Numbered from the stretch's first letter, positions 8,667 to 19,089 are shown. The stretch is DNA of 59,337 bases from Arenimonas sp. (GCF_022842045.1 NZ_JALHQI010000011.1:1-59337), one strand, 5' to 3'. Notes: generated by a model from the letters alone, not told the origin. Program-made: numbers and translations.

Positions 8667-9731
8667 ATGAACAGCCGCGTCGTCCTTCCCCTCGCCGTCG
8701 CCAGCGCAATCCTGCTGGGCCTCGGCGCCCCTGCCCTGGCCGCGCGGCCGGGCGCCGCATCGCTACAGCCTGCCCGTGTGGATGCCAGCGAACTGAGCCC
8801 CGCCGAGCGCGGCGAGCTCACGCGCCAGCTGGTGCTGAAGTGGGGCCACTACGTCGAGCGCGTGCACGGCGTGCCGATGGCCACCTGGGCCGAGCGCATG
8901 GTGCCCAGCCTGATCCGGGCCGATGCCACCAATTTCCGCGAGGCCGTGCAGCGCGACACCTTCGAGGGTGCGATGGCCGAGCTGGGCGGCGGCGGCCGCC
9001 TGCTCTCCGACGCGGAGGTCATCGACAAGCTCGCCGCGGGCCAGGAGGACGGCACGCTGACCCTGGGTGCGCTCGGCAATGACCTGGTCTATACCCCGGT
9101 CGCGCCCTGCCGCATCCTCGACACGCGGGTCGCCGGCGGTCCGATCGCCGCGAACGGCACGCGGAACTTCGTCGCCATCAATTTCCCGAACTTCACCTCG
9201 CAGGGCGGCAGCGCCACCAACTGCGGCACGCTGGGGCTGAGCGCGACCGCGGTGGCCATCAACCTCACCGCGGTGACGCCCGCCGGCGCCGGTTTCGCCA
9301 CGGCCTATCCGTTCGGCACGACCCAGCCGCTGGCATCGAGCGTCAACTACACCGCCGGCGCCGTCGTCAACAATGCGTTGATCGTGCAGATCCCGAACCC
9401 GCTGGCCTCGTTCGACATGACGATCTACACCTTCGCGCAGTCGCATTACGTGGCCGACATCGTGGGCTACTTCGCGCCGCCGGTGGCCACCGCCCTGCAG
9501 TGCGTGGACACCGCCAACAGCGTAGTGAACGTGCCGGCGGGCGGCACCGCCAACGCCACTGCGCCGGCCTGTGCGGCCGGCTATACCCCTACCGCCACCA
9601 ATTGCGAGGCCTCTGACTGGCTGGTGCCCTTCGTGTTCTTCCGTGCCGGTACGTGCTCGGCGCGCAACAACTCGGCCAGTGCCCAGGACATCCGCGCCTC
9701 GCGCACCTGCTGCCGGGTGCCCGGCCGCTGA
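8667..9731 (+). CDS. Secreted protein with an actinobacterial-type beta domain
   Basis: The 354-residue product has a signal peptide (residues 1-26, ending ALA). An alpha-helical stretch follows (about 40-120: WGHYVERVHGVPMATWAERMVPS). From about residue 145 there is a domain beginning VAPCRILDTR and ending HYVADIVGYF, with AINLTAVTPAGAGFATAYPFGT between. That signature is common in large secreted proteins of actinobacteria and is thought to be a beta-rich surface module. The C-terminus is Cys-rich (TCSARNNS, RTCCRVPGR). The ATG at 8667 is preferred because GGAG precedes it and the signal peptide begins there. Function is unknown. Confidence 0.75.
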   Translation: MNSRVVLPLAVASAILLGLGAPALAARPGAASLQPARVDASELSPAERGELTRQLVLKWGHYVERVHGVPMATWAERMVPSLIRADATNFREAVQRDTFEGAMAELGGGGRLLSDAEVIDKLAAGQEDGTLTLGALGNDLVYTPVAPCRILDTRVAGGPIAANGTRNFVAINFPNFTSQGGSATNCGTLGLSATAVAINLTAVTPAGAGFATAYPFGTTQPLASSVNYTAGAVVNNALIVQIPNPLASFDMTIYTFAQSHYVADIVGYFAPPVATALQCVDTANSVVNVPAGGTANATAPACAAGYTPTATNCEASDWLVPFVFFRAGTCSARNNSASAQDIRASRTCCRVPGR

Positions 9732-9749
9732 TACGCCGAACGCGGGCCG

Positions 9750-9781
9750 AGGCCGGGCATCTTCGATGCCCGGCCTTTTTT
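9750..9781 (+). terminator. Intrinsic terminator after the secreted protein gene
   Basis: An 11-bp perfect GC-rich stem (9751-9761 with 9765-9775) with a TTC loop is followed by six T residues (9776-9781). It lies 20 bases after the stop codon. Confidence 0.9.
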
Positions 9782-9855
9782 CTGGAAGCCAGCCCCTTGG
9801 CGGGCCGGGCCTTGCGAGCATTCACGCCCCACTTTCGTCGCCACGGGCACCCCGC

Positions 9856-10509
9856 ATGCGCAAGTACATGGAAGATCACCTGGACATGCCCTTGTCCGAC
9901 GTCCTGGCGCAGATCCAGGAGGGCGTGATGGAGCGCACGACCTACTTCGGCATCCCGACCCACAAGAGCCCGAACGACGCCTGGGCCTACCAGCAGCTGA
10001 TCCACGCGATGCGTCCGGACGTGATCGTCGAGATCGGCACCAAGTACGGCGGCAGCGCGCTTTATTTCGCCCACCTGTGCGACCTGCTGGGACATGGCCG
10101 GGTCATCAGCATCGACATCCAGCACCACACGCTGCGCCCCGGGCCGGCCGCGCATCCGCGGGTGACGCTGCTCCTGGCCGACGCCTGCGAGGCTTTCCCG
10201 CAGGTGCGCGCGATGATCGCCCCGGGCGAACGCGTGCTGGTGGTCGAGGACAGCTCCCACACCTACGAGAACACGCTGGCCGTGCTGCGCACCTACTCCG
10301 CGCTGACGCGCCCCGGCGACCACTTCATCGTCGAGGACAGCATCTGCCACCACGGCCTGCGGGTGGGACCGGACCCGGGCCCCTACGAAGCCATCGAGGC
10401 GTTCGTGGCGGAGAACCCGGACTTCGAGGTCGATCGCAGCCAGGAGCTGCTTTTCATCACCTGGAATCCCAAGGGCTACCTCAGGCGCCGGGCGTCCAGT
10501 CCGGCCTGA
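9856..10509 (+). CDS. CmcI-like (cephalosporin hydroxylase family) SAM-binding-fold protein
   Basis: A 217-residue protein of the CmcI/Rv-type family: a Rossmann methyltransferase-like fold with VDVIVEIGTKYGGSALYFA-type glycine motif (about residues 54-72). ISIDIQHH (about 88-95) follows the second strand, and VLVVEDSSHTYENTLAVL (about 131-148) and HFIVEDSICHHGL (about 156-168) come next. Relatives include putative sugar or rhamnosyl O-methyltransferases and CmcI, the cephamycin methoxylation protein; the substrate here cannot be told. Several ATGs lie close together; 9856 is chosen, 9868 is possible, and neither has a strong ribosome site. Its 3' end overlaps crcB by 29 bases on the opposite strand. 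Confidence 0.75.
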   Translation: MRKYMEDHLDMPLSDVLAQIQEGVMERTTYFGIPTHKSPNDAWAYQQLIHAMRPDVIVEIGTKYGGSALYFAHLCDLLGHGRVISIDIQHHTLRPGPAAHPRVTLLLADACEAFPQVRAMIAPGERVLVVEDSSHTYENTLAVLRTYSALTRPGDHFIVEDSICHHGLRVGPDPGPYEAIEAFVAENPDFEVDRSQELLFITWNPKGYLRRRASSPA

Positions 10510-10885
10510 TCCCGCCGGCCAGCCGCGCGCCGGTCCATACCAGCGCCAGGCCGGCCACCAAGGTCAGCGCCAGGTAGGCCACGAGCAACCCGGGGCGCGC
10601 GCTGCGGGCGTAGAGCAGGCACTCGAGCATCAGCGCGGAATACGTGGTCAGCCCGCCGAGCACGCCGACGACCAGGAACGCGCGCAAGGCCATCGCGCCG
10701 GGCCCGCGATCGTCGAGCCACACCAGCAGGAAGCCGGCCGCGAAGCTGCCCAGAAGGTTCACCGCCAGCGTGCCCCAGGGCAGGCCGTCGCCGGCCTGGC
10801 GCAGCAGCCAGCCGCCGATGAGGTGGCGCGCGCCGGCGCCCAGCGCGCCACCCGCCATCACCAGCCAGAGCAGGGTCCAGTTCAT
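10481..10885 (-). CDS. crcB: Fluoride exporter CrcB/Fluc
   Basis: A 134-residue inner-membrane protein with four transmembrane helices and the family motifs GGALGAGARHLIG (about residues 12-24), WGTLAVNLLGSFAAGF and VGVLGGLTTYSALMLE. Fluc proteins form dual-topology dimers that let fluoride leave the cell. The central Asn (AVNLLG) and the GGLTTYS Thr/Ser track used by the pore are present. Only 52 bases separate it from the divergent carboxypeptidase. I see no fluoride riboswitch in that gap. Confidence 0.95.
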   Translation of the reverse strand: MNWTLLWLVMAGGALGAGARHLIGGWLLRQAGDGLPWGTLAVNLLGSFAAGFLLVWLDDRGPGAMALRAFLVVGVLGGLTTYSALMLECLLYARSARPGLLVAYLALTLVAGLALVWTGARLAGGIRPDWTPGA

Positions 10886-10937
10886 GGCCGAAGCCTAGCC
10901 GAAACTTGTAGGCTTTGGTTTTCGATTCCGTCGCGAG

Positions 10938-12698
10938 ATGCCCATGCGCTGCCTGTTGCCGCTCCTGCTTGCCGCCGCCCTGCCCGCCTTCGCCACGCCG
11001 CCGCTGGCCACCGTGTCGGAGCAATCCGGATTCACGCATACGGGCCGCTACCAGGAGGTCATCGAGCTGTGCGATGCCTTCGCCGCAAGGTATCCGCGCG
11101 CGGTGCGCTGCATGGACTTCGGCACCACGCCGCAGGGCCGGCCCATGAAAGCGCTGGTGGCGTCCACCGCGGGCGCGCTCGATCCGGTGGCGGCCCGCCA
11201 GCGCGGGCTGCCCGTGGTGCTGGTGCAGGGCGGCATCCACGCCGGCGAGATCGACGGCAAGGACGCCGGCTTCCTGGCACTGCGCGAAGTCCTCGAAGGC
11301 GAGGCGGCCGCGGGCGCGCTGGACAAACAGGTGCTGGTATTCGTGCCGGTGTTCAACGTGGACGGCCACGAGCGCTTCGGCGCCTGGAACCGGCCGAACC
11401 AGCGCGGCCCGGTGGAAATGGGCTGGCGCACCACGGCGCAGAACCACAACCTCAACCGCGACTACCTCAAGGCCGACTCGCCCGAGATGCAGGCGATGCT
11501 GGCGCTGGTGGAGGCCTGGGACCCGCTGGCCATCGTCGACCTGCATGCCACCAACGGCGCGCAGTTCGAACACGACATCGCGATCCAGGTCGAGCCGGTG
11601 CATGCCGGCCCGGCCGCGCTGCGCGCGATCGGCCGGCAATGGCGCGACGGCGTGATCGCCGACCTGGCCGCCCAGGGCTCGCTGCCGCTGGCCTTCTATC
11701 CCTCGTTCGTGGTCGACGACGACCCGATGTCGGGCTTCAGCGACTCGGTGGCGCCGCCACGCTTCTCCACCGGCTATTTCTGGCTGCGCAACCGGCTGGC
11801 GATGCTGGTGGAGACCCACTCCTGGCGCCCCTACCCCGAGCGCGTGCGCAGCACCCGCAACACGGTGGTCTCGGTGCTTGAACACATCGCGGCGAACGGC
11901 CAGGCCTGGCAGCGCGCGGTCCGCGAGGCCGACGTGGCCGCGAGCCAGCCAGACGCCACGCCCGTGCCGCTGACCTTCGCGGCGTCCGACCGGGTACGCA
12001 TGATCGAATTCCGCGGCTATGCCTATACCCGCGAACCCTCCGACGTTTCCGGCGCGCTGATGACGCGCTACGACGAATCCACGCCGCAGCTGTGGACGGT
12101 GCCCATGCGCGACGACGTCCAGCCGGTGCTTGCGGTGCCGCTGCCCGGCGCCGGCTACCTGGTGCCGGCGGAACACGCGGCGATGGTGGGCGCGAAGCTG
12201 CGCACGCACGGCGTGCAGTTCCGGGCGCTGGCGGCAGCCGCGGAGCTGGACGTGCGGGCCTTCCGCGCGCAAACCCAGAAGTTCTCCGCCGGTTCGGTCG
12301 AGGGGAGGCAGACGCTGGCGGTCACCGGTGAATGGGCGCCGGAACGACGCGCGGTCGGCGCGGGCGCGCTGTTCGTGCCGATCCGGCAGCCGAAGTCGCG
12401 GCTGCTGATGGCGATGCTGGAGCCGCAGGCGCCCGACTCGCTGCTGGCCTGGGGCGCGTTCAACAGCCACTTCGAGCGCAAGGAATACATGGAAGCCTAC
12501 GTGGCCGAGGACGTGGCGCGCGACATGCTGGCGAAGGATGCGGCGCTGCGGGCCGAGTTCGAGCGGCGGCTGGCGGAAGACGCCGCCTTCGCCGCCAGCC
12601 CGTCGGCGCGCCTGGAATTCTTCTATCGCCGGCATCCGTCCTGGGACGAACGCTTCGGCCTTTACCCGGTGCTGCGGGTGGACGTGGCGCCGCGCTGA
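10938..12698 (+). CDS. M14-family zinc carboxypeptidase, exported
   Basis: A 586-residue metallopeptidase with a signal peptide (residues 1-19, ending AFA). The zinc ligands are in GGIHAGEIDGKDAG (H101, E104) and DLHATNG, and the substrate arginine is in NHNLNRDY. The catalytic glutamate is probably in LVETHSW. About 250 residues follow the peptidase domain without a family I can name. The enzyme should trim C-terminal residues from peptides in the periplasm or outside the cell. The start could also be the ATG two codons downstream. Its last 37 bases overlap the convergent dioxygenase gene. Confidence 0.87.
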   Translation: MPMRCLLPLLLAAALPAFATPPLATVSEQSGFTHTGRYQEVIELCDAFAARYPRAVRCMDFGTTPQGRPMKALVASTAGALDPVAARQRGLPVVLVQGGIHAGEIDGKDAGFLALREVLEGEAAAGALDKQVLVFVPVFNVDGHERFGAWNRPNQRGPVEMGWRTTAQNHNLNRDYLKADSPEMQAMLALVEAWDPLAIVDLHATNGAQFEHDIAIQVEPVHAGPAALRAIGRQWRDGVIADLAAQGSLPLAFYPSFVVDDDPMSGFSDSVAPPRFSTGYFWLRNRLAMLVETHSWRPYPERVRSTRNTVVSVLEHIAANGQAWQRAVREADVAASQPDATPVPLTFAASDRVRMIEFRGYAYTREPSDVSGALMTRYDESTPQLWTVPMRDDVQPVLAVPLPGAGYLVPAEHAAMVGAKLRTHGVQFRALAAAAELDVRAFRAQTQKFSAGSVEGRQTLAVTGEWAPERRAVGAGALFVPIRQPKSRLLMAMLEPQAPDSLLAWGAFNSHFERKEYMEAYVAEDVARDMLAKDAALRAEFERRLAEDAAFAASPSARLEFFYRRHPSWDERFGLYPVLRVDVAPR

Positions 12699-13384
12699 GC
12701 GGCGCCGGCGGGCGGGTCGAACCACGCGGCCGGCATGCGGATGTTGCGCAGGTGCGCGGTCGTCAGGTGGGACGGGTAGAGCGGCGCGGCGAAGAAGCTC
12801 ATCAACAGGCTGCGGCGCCGGCCGCCGCTGGCATTGAGGCTGCCGGCGTGCACCAGGTCGGCGGTGAACACCAGGATGTCGCCGGCGCGGCCGGAGAGCT
12901 GGATCGCAGCCGACGTATCGTCGAAATCAAAGGACGGCAGCCGGTGGCTGCCCGGCACGATGCGGGTTGCCCCGTTGGCCGGGCCGTAGTCGTCCAGGAA
13001 CACGATGGCGAGCGCGGTGTCGCCGGGCCGCTGTGCCGAAAAATCGCGGTGCAGGCCCTGGTGGCCGCCACTGGGCAGCGGCTCCCGCCCCTCGACCTGG
13101 GCCAGGAAGAAGCGCTCGCCGATCAGCGCGCCCACCGCGGACAGCACCGCGGGCAAGCGGCACACCGCCTGCACCCCGGGCTCGGTATCCAGCAAGGCAT
13201 GGCGCCAGTCGGCGCCGCGCGGCACCGGCCAATCGTGGTTCGCCAGCACGCCGGCGTCGAAGGTGGCCTGCAGGCCCGGGATCCGTTCCGCCGGGATAGC
13301 GCCGTGCAGCAGTGCGAAGCCATCGCGGTCGATGCGGTCCGCATCGGCGAAGGCCGGCACCGGCATCGCATCGCGCTCAGTCAT
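12662..13384 (-). CDS. Phytanoyl-CoA dioxygenase (PhyH)-family protein
   Basis: A 240-residue Fe(II)/2-oxoglutarate oxygenase. The metal triad is visible as H-x-D in GLHRDFS and a distal His in DLVHAGS. IVPGSHRLP is the typical PhyH segment between them, and a 2-oxoglutarate-binding Arg probably lies in GGRRRSLL. The substrate is unknown; family members hydroxylate small molecules or lipids. The start at 13384 lies inside the end of rarA (8-base overlap), so the two are likely cotranscribed; ATG at 13366 is an alternative. Confidence 0.82.
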   Translation of the reverse strand: MTERDAMPVPAFADADRIDRDGFALLHGAIPAERIPGLQATFDAGVLANHDWPVPRGADWRHALLDTEPGVQAVCRLPAVLSAVGALIGERFFLAQVEGREPLPSGGHQGLHRDFSAQRPGDTALAIVFLDDYGPANGATRIVPGSHRLPSFDFDDTSAAIQLSGRAGDILVFTADLVHAGSLNASGGRRRSLLMSFFAAPLYPSHLTTAHLRNIRMPAAWFDPPAGAAQRGATSTRSTG

Positions 13385-14723
13385 GCGCCTTCCTGGCCTC
13401 GGCCCTGGCCGCGCGCAGCCGGTCGAGCTTGTCCTTGAGCTTGATCTCCAGGCCGCGGTCGACGGGCTCGTAGTAGACGCGTTCGCCCATCGCCTCGGGG
13501 AAAGCGGTCTGGTCGAGCGCGATGCCATGGGGCGCGTCGTGGTCGTACTGGTAGCCGCTGCCGTAGCCGAGCTGCTTCATCAGTTTGGTCGGCGCGTTGC
13601 GCAGGTGGATGGGCACCTCCTGCGTGCCGCCCTCGCGTACGTCGGCCTGCGCGGCCTTGAACGCGACGTAGCCGGCATTGGACTTGGCGCAGCTGGCGAG
13701 GTAGATCACCACCTGCGCCAGCGCCAGGTCGCCTTCCGGGCTGCCCAGGCGCTCGTAGGCATCCCAGGCTTCGATCGCCATCTGCAGGGCACGCGGGTCG
13801 GCCAGGCCGACGTCTTCCACCGCCATGCGCGTGATCCGGCGCGCGAGGTAGGCCGGGTCGCAGCCGCCGTCGAGCATGCGCGCGAACCAGTACAGCGCGC
13901 CGTCCGGGTTGGAGCTGCGCACCGACTTGTGCAGGGCCGAGATCTGGTCGTAGAACTGCTCGCCCTGCTTGTCGAAGCGGCGGGTGCGGTCGGCCAGCAC
14001 CTGCACCAGGGCGGCCTCGGTGACGTGGCCGCCTTCGTCGGCGGCCAGTTCGGCGGCGATCTCGAGCAGGGTCAGGGCGCGGCGCACGTCGCCATCGGCG
14101 GCGCCGGCGATTTCGCGCAGGCGCTCGTCGTCCACGGCGATGCCCTGCCCGCCCAGGCCGCGCGCCTCGTCGGCCAGCGCGCGGCGCAGGGCCTGGGTGA
14201 TGTCCTCGGGCGACACCGCTTCGAGCACGTGGACGCGGCAGCGCGAGAGCAGCGCGGAGTTGAGCTCGAAGCTCGGGTTCTCGGTGGTGGCGCCGACGAA
14301 CAGGATGCTTCCGCGCTCAATGTGCGGCAGGAAGGCGTCCTGCTGGGTCTTGTTGAAGCGGTGCACCTCGTCCACGAACAAGACGGTCCTGCGTCCTTCG
14401 TTGAAGCGCTGTTCGGCCGCCGCCAGCACCTCGCGCACCTGCGGCAGGCCGGACAGCACGGCCGAGATCGCGACGAACTCGGCCTCGGCGTAGCGCGCCA
14501 GCAGCAGCGCCAGCGTGGTCTTGCCGCAGCCCGGCGGCCCCCAGAGGATCATCGAATGCACGCGGCCCGATTCCACCGCGCGCCGCAGCGCCGAGCCCGG
14601 CGCCAGCAGCCGGCGCTGGCCCACCATGTCGTCCAGCGAGGCCGGGCGCATGCGCTCGGCCAGCGGCTTGAGACCCTCGGCCGGCTGGAACAGCGGTTCA
14701 GTGGCGGGCTTGCCCTTGCGCAT
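13377..14723 (-). CDS. rarA: Replication-associated recombination protein A (RarA/MgsA)
   Basis: A 448-residue AAA+ ATPase related to clamp-loader subunits and RuvB. It has Walker A GPPGCGKTTLA (about residues 57-67), Walker B VLFVDEVHRFN, sensor 1 ATTENPSFELNSALLSRC and the C-terminal tetramerisation domain. RarA acts on stalled replication forks and single-strand DNA together with SSB. It is often encoded beside lolA and ftsK in gammaproteobacteria, exactly as here (ftsK-lolA-rarA on the minus strand). Confidence 0.96.
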   Translation of the reverse strand: MRKGKPATEPLFQPAEGLKPLAERMRPASLDDMVGQRRLLAPGSALRRAVESGRVHSMILWGPPGCGKTTLALLLARYAEAEFVAISAVLSGLPQVREVLAAAEQRFNEGRRTVLFVDEVHRFNKTQQDAFLPHIERGSILFVGATTENPSFELNSALLSRCRVHVLEAVSPEDITQALRRALADEARGLGGQGIAVDDERLREIAGAADGDVRRALTLLEIAAELAADEGGHVTEAALVQVLADRTRRFDKQGEQFYDQISALHKSVRSSNPDGALYWFARMLDGGCDPAYLARRITRMAVEDVGLADPRALQMAIEAWDAYERLGSPEGDLALAQVVIYLASCAKSNAGYVAFKAAQADVREGGTQEVPIHLRNAPTKLMKQLGYGSGYQYDHDAPHGIALDQTAFPEAMGERVYYEPVDRGLEIKLKDKLDRLRAARAEARKAHD

Positions 14724-14736
14724 GCCGCCATTCTAG

Positions 14737-14763
14737 CGGGGTCAGGTTCGGAACCTGACCCCG
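14737..14763. repeat. 27-bp palindrome GGGGTCAGGTTC-type, copy 1
   Basis: This is a perfect 13-bp inverted repeat around a single central G (C-GGGGTCAGGTTC, G, GAACCTGACCCC-G). It fills most of the rarA-lolA gap. No T-run follows on either side, so it is not a standard terminator. A reverse-complement copy lies on the other side of lolA. Confidence 0.85.
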
Positions 14764-14767
14764 TTGT

Positions 14768-15415
14768 TCAATCCCGCAGGGGGATGACCTGGGCGGATTC
14801 GGCCACTTCGCCGATCTGGTCCACGCCCTCGGGCTTGACGAAGGTGAAGGTGCCGGCGGCGAAGGCCGGGTTGCGCTTCCAGGCCGAGAAGCCCATGACC
14901 GTGCGCTGGCCCAGCCCGTCGAACATCTCCATCCGCGCCAGGCCGGCCGGGCTGAAACCCAGGCGGGCGCGGTCGAACGGTGCCTCGTCTGGCTTGCGCG
15001 GGGTCAGTTCGAGCCAGGCCAGGCCTTGTCCCTGCCCGCCTTCGGTGACCTTGAACTGGCGCTCCATCTGGCCGATGTCGATCAGCATGGCCAGCGGGCT
15101 GTTCTGCTCCTCGAGGCTTTGCTGGCGGACGGTGACCTGCTCCATGTCCGGGTCGTAGATCCAGATGTGGTCGCCGTCGGCCACGATCAGCTGCGGATAC
15201 GGCTTGACGTACTCCCAGCGGAACTGGCGCGGCGCCTGCAGTTGCACCGTGCCGGACGAGGTCTCCTTCAGCGCGCCGTCGGCGTCATAGACGCGCTGCT
15301 CGAAGCTGGCCGACAGGCCCTGCACGCCGTTGCTGAAGACGTCGAGCTGCTCGCGCGCGCCGGCGTGGGCGACGCCCGCGGCGAGGGCCAGGAACAGGAC
15401 GAGGAGCTTGCGCAT
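14768..15415 (-). CDS. lolA: Outer-membrane lipoprotein carrier protein LolA
   Basis: A 215-residue periplasmic chaperone that takes lipoproteins from LolCDE and hands them to LolB. It has a signal peptide (residues 1-19, MRKLLVLFLALAAGVAHA-G) and a mature body matching LolA: LSASFEQRVYDADG, the strand pair FRWEYVKPYPQLIVADGDHIWIYDPDMEQV, and FTFVKPEGVDQI near the end. The start at 15415 gives a proper signal peptide; an in-frame ATG at 15475 would disturb it. It is bracketed by two palindromes and sits between ftsK and rarA, the conserved order. Confidence 0.95.
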   Translation of the reverse strand: MRKLLVLFLALAAGVAHAGAREQLDVFSNGVQGLSASFEQRVYDADGALKETSSGTVQLQAPRQFRWEYVKPYPQLIVADGDHIWIYDPDMEQVTVRQQSLEEQNSPLAMLIDIGQMERQFKVTEGGQGQGLAWLELTPRKPDEAPFDRARLGFSPAGLARMEMFDGLGQRTVMGFSAWKRNPAFAAGTFTFVKPEGVDQIGEVAESAQVIPLRD

Positions 15416-15479
15416 GGTGGGTTCCACCGGAGGTTTGGTTGGGCAGGAGTCTGGCCGACGCCGGCTGAACGGCACGAAA

Positions 15480-15506
15480 CGGGGTCAGGTTCCGAACCTG
15501 ACCCCG
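15480..15506. repeat. 27-bp palindrome GGGGTCAGGTTC-type, copy 2 (inverted relative to copy 1)
   Basis: It has the same 13-bp arms as 14737-14763, but the single central base is C instead of G, making this the exact reverse complement of the first copy. It lies in the ftsK-lolA gap. Together the copies flank lolA as a pair of inverted palindromes 716 bp apart. Confidence 0.85.
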
Positions 15507-15510
15507 CGGT

Positions 15511-17829
15511 TCAGCGGGGCGGCGGCGGGGCGATGACGGTGCGGTCGCCGTTGTGCTCGGGGCCCGAGACGATGCCGGCGGCCTCCATGGCTTCGATCAG
15601 GCGGGCGGCGCGGTTGTAGCCGATCTTCAGGCGGCGCTGCACGCCGGAGATGGAGGCGCGGCGGGTCTCGGTGACCACCTTCACCGCCTCGTCGTACAGC
15701 GGGTCGGACTCGTCGCCCGAGCTGCTGGCCTCGGGCAGGCCGCCGGGGCCGACCACGACGCCGTCGCCCATGGTCTGCACTTCCTCCAGCACGCCCTCGA
15801 TGTAGTCGGGGCCGCCGCCGTTCGCGCGCAGGTGCGCGACGACCCGATGCACCTCGTCGTCGCTGACGAAGGCGCCGTGCACGCGCTCGGGCATGGCGGT
15901 GCCCGGCGGCAGGTAGAGCATGTCGCCGTTGCCCAGCAGCGTCTCCGCGCCGGACTGGTCAAGGATGGTGCGCGAGTCGATCTTGCTCGAGACCTGGAAG
16001 GCGATGCGGGTCGGGATGTTGGCCTTGATCAGGCCGGTGATCACGTCCACCGACGGCCGCTGCGTGGCCAGGATCAAATGGATGCCGGCGGCGCGGGCCT
16101 TCTGCGCCAGGCGGGCGATCAGCTCCTCCACCTTCTTGCCGACGATCATCATCATGTCGGCGAACTCGTCGATGAACACGACGATGAAGGGCAGCTCCTC
16201 CAGCACCCGCGGCGCCTCGCCCAGGTCCGGGTTCGGGCGGAACAACGGGTCCATCAGCGGCTGGCCGGCGTCGCGCGCGTCCTTCACCTTGCGGTTGAAG
16301 CCCGCGAGGTTGCGGACGCCCACGGCGCTCATCAGCTTGTAGCGCCGCTCCATCTCGGCCACGCACCAGCGAAGGCCATTGGCGGCCTCCTTCATGTCGG
16401 TGACCACGGGCGCCAGCAGGTGCGGGATGTTCTGGTACACCGAGAGCTCGAGCATCTTCGGGTCGATCATCAGCATCCGCACTTCCTTGGCGGTGCTCTT
16501 GTACAGCAGGCTCAGCACCATGGCGTTCACGCCCACCGACTTGCCCGAGCCAGTGGTGCCGGCCACCAGCAGGTGCGGCATGCGCGCCAGGTCGACCACG
16601 ATCGGCCGCCCGGCGATGTCCTTGCCCAAGGCCATCGCCAGCGGCGAGGCCACCTTGTCGTATTCCTTCGAGCGCAGGATCTCGCTGAGGTAGATCGTCT
16701 CGCGGTGCGAATTCGGGATTTCCAGGCCCACCACCGACTTGCCCGGGATCACGTCCACCACGCGCACCGACTTCACGCTCAGGCCGCGGGCGATGTCCTT
16801 GTCGAGCGAGCTGATCTGGCTGCCCTTGACGCCTGGCGCCGGCTCCATCTCGAAGCGGGTGATGACCGGGCCGGGATAGGCGCCGACCACCTGCACTTCC
16901 ACGCGGAAATCCTTGAGCTTGAACTCGATCTGGCGCGACAGGGTCTCGAGGGTTTCCTCGGAATAACCCTTGGGCTGCTCCTTCGGATCGTCCAGCAGCG
17001 ACAGCGGCGGCAGGCCCTCGCCGCCGCCGGCGTTGAACAGCGGGATCTGCTGCTCGCGCTGGGCCCGCTCGGATTTCTCGATCACGGGTTTCGGCGGCGG
17101 CTCGATGTAAACCGGCTCGCGCTTGGCGCGCTTGACCGTCTCGACCTTGCGCACCACTTCGCGCTCTTCGCGCATCGCCCGGGCGCGCTGCCACTCGGCG
17201 GCCTGGCGGGTGCCCTCGCCCAGGCGACCGAACAACGCCAGCACCCTGCCGCCAATCCAGTCCATCAGCGCGAACCAGCTCAGGCCGGTGGCCAGCGTGA
17301 CCGACATCAGCACCAGCGCCAGCAGGAACAGGTTGCCGCCCATGCCGCCGAACACGCCGCGCATGGACGAGCCGACGACCTGGCCAAGCAGGCCCCCCGA
17401 TTCCGCCGGCAGGCTGGGCGCGGAGCCGCCCAGGGTATGGGCCAGGCCGCAGGCGCTGACCAGGAAACCCACGATGCCGATCAGCCGCAGCGCCGGTCCG
17501 AAATCCACCCGGCCATCGCCGTCGGAATCGAGCCCGAACAGCGCGATCCAGGCGATGCCGCCCAGCACCAGCGGGATGGTGTAGGCCACGTAGCCGAAGA
17601 ACCAGAAGGCCAGGTCGGCCAGGTAGGCGCCGACCAGGCCGCCGAAATTGTGCAGCGGCCCGGTGACGCTGCCGGTGCGCGACCAGCCCGGATCGTCCGT
17701 GTGGTAGCTGAGCAGGCTGGCCAGCAGATACAGCAGCAGCGGGGAAATGGCGACCAGCGCGAGCTCGCGCCAGAGTTTCTGGCGGCGGTCGAGGCCGGCG
17801 GTGGTGCTACGGTCTGGGGATCGCGCCAC
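15511..17829 (-). CDS. ftsK: DNA translocase FtsK
   Basis: A 772-residue septal DNA pump for chromosome dimer resolution. The N-terminal membrane domain has four to five helices (residues 20-200), followed by a short charged linker (about 200-290). The alpha/beta motor has Walker [11 protein letters not shown] and Walker [12 protein letters not shown]. The C-terminal gamma winged helix ([33 protein letters not shown]) reads KOPS sequences and activates XerCD. The linker is far shorter than in the 1329-residue E. coli protein, which is usual for Xanthomonadaceae. The 221-bp gap to divergent trxB holds both promoters. Confidence 0.97.
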   Translation of the reverse strand: MARSPDRSTTAGLDRRQKLWRELALVAISPLLLYLLASLLSYHTDDPGWSRTGSVTGPLHNFGGLVGAYLADLAFWFFGYVAYTIPLVLGGIAWIALFGLDSDGDGRVDFGPALRLIGIVGFLVSACGLAHTLGGSAPSLPAESGGLLGQVVGSSMRGVFGGMGGNLFLLALVLMSVTLATGLSWFALMDWIGGRVLALFGRLGEGTRQAAEWQRARAMREEREVVRKVETVKRAKREPVYIEPPPKPVIEKSERAQREQQIPLFNAGGGEGLPPLSLLDDPKEQPKGYSEETLETLSRQIEFKLKDFRVEVQVVGAYPGPVITRFEMEPAPGVKGSQISSLDKDIARGLSVKSVRVVDVIPGKSVVGLEIPNSHRETIYLSEILRSKEYDKVASPLAMALGKDIAGRPIVVDLARMPHLLVAGTTGSGKSVGVNAMVLSLLYKSTAKEVRMLMIDPKMLELSVYQNIPHLLAPVVTDMKEAANGLRWCVAEMERRYKLMSAVGVRNLAGFNRKVKDARDAGQPLMDPLFRPNPDLGEAPRVLEELPFIVVFIDEFADMMMIVGKKVEELIARLAQKARAAGIHLILATQRPSVDVITGLIKANIPTRIAFQVSSKIDSRTILDQSGAETLLGNGDMLYLPPGTAMPERVHGAFVSDDEVHRVVAHLRANGGGPDYIEGVLEEVQTMGDGVVVGPGGLPEASSSGDESDPLYDEAVKVVTETRRASISGVQRRLKIGYNRAARLIEAMEAAGIVSGPEHNGDRTVIAPPPPR

Positions 17830-17879
17830 TGAGAGAAAAGACCTCAGGAAATCTTTATAGACGGCTGTTTATACAGTAA

Positions 17880-19004
<1,125 letters not shown>

Positions 19005-19023
19005 GCCCCGCCCTCCCGCTCCT

Positions 19024-19089
19024 TGTAGGGGGGACTTCAGTCCCGAAGCTCTTTGCCAAAAATGCTTCGGGACTGAAGTCCCTCCTACA
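19024..19089. repeat. REP-like hairpin, TGTAGGAGGGACTTCAG family, copy 1
   Basis: The 26-base arms 19024-19049 and 19064-19089 pair with one mismatch around a 14-base loop. The arm contains ACTTCAGTCCCGAAGC, itself partly palindromic. The same arm recurs at 31046-31110. Located in the trxB to GNAT gap, it may protect or end the trxB message, although no T-run follows. Confidence 0.85.

Noticed and set aside
10886..10937. Fluoride riboswitch upstream of crcB
   Set aside because: The 52-base gap lacks the conserved core and is too short to hold the aptamer plus an expression platform.
17865..17876. LexA box in the ftsK-trxB gap (CTGTTTATACAG)
   Set aside because: The arms CTGT and ACAG are 4 bases apart, not the 8 of the classical box, and Xanthomonadaceae LexA sites look different.
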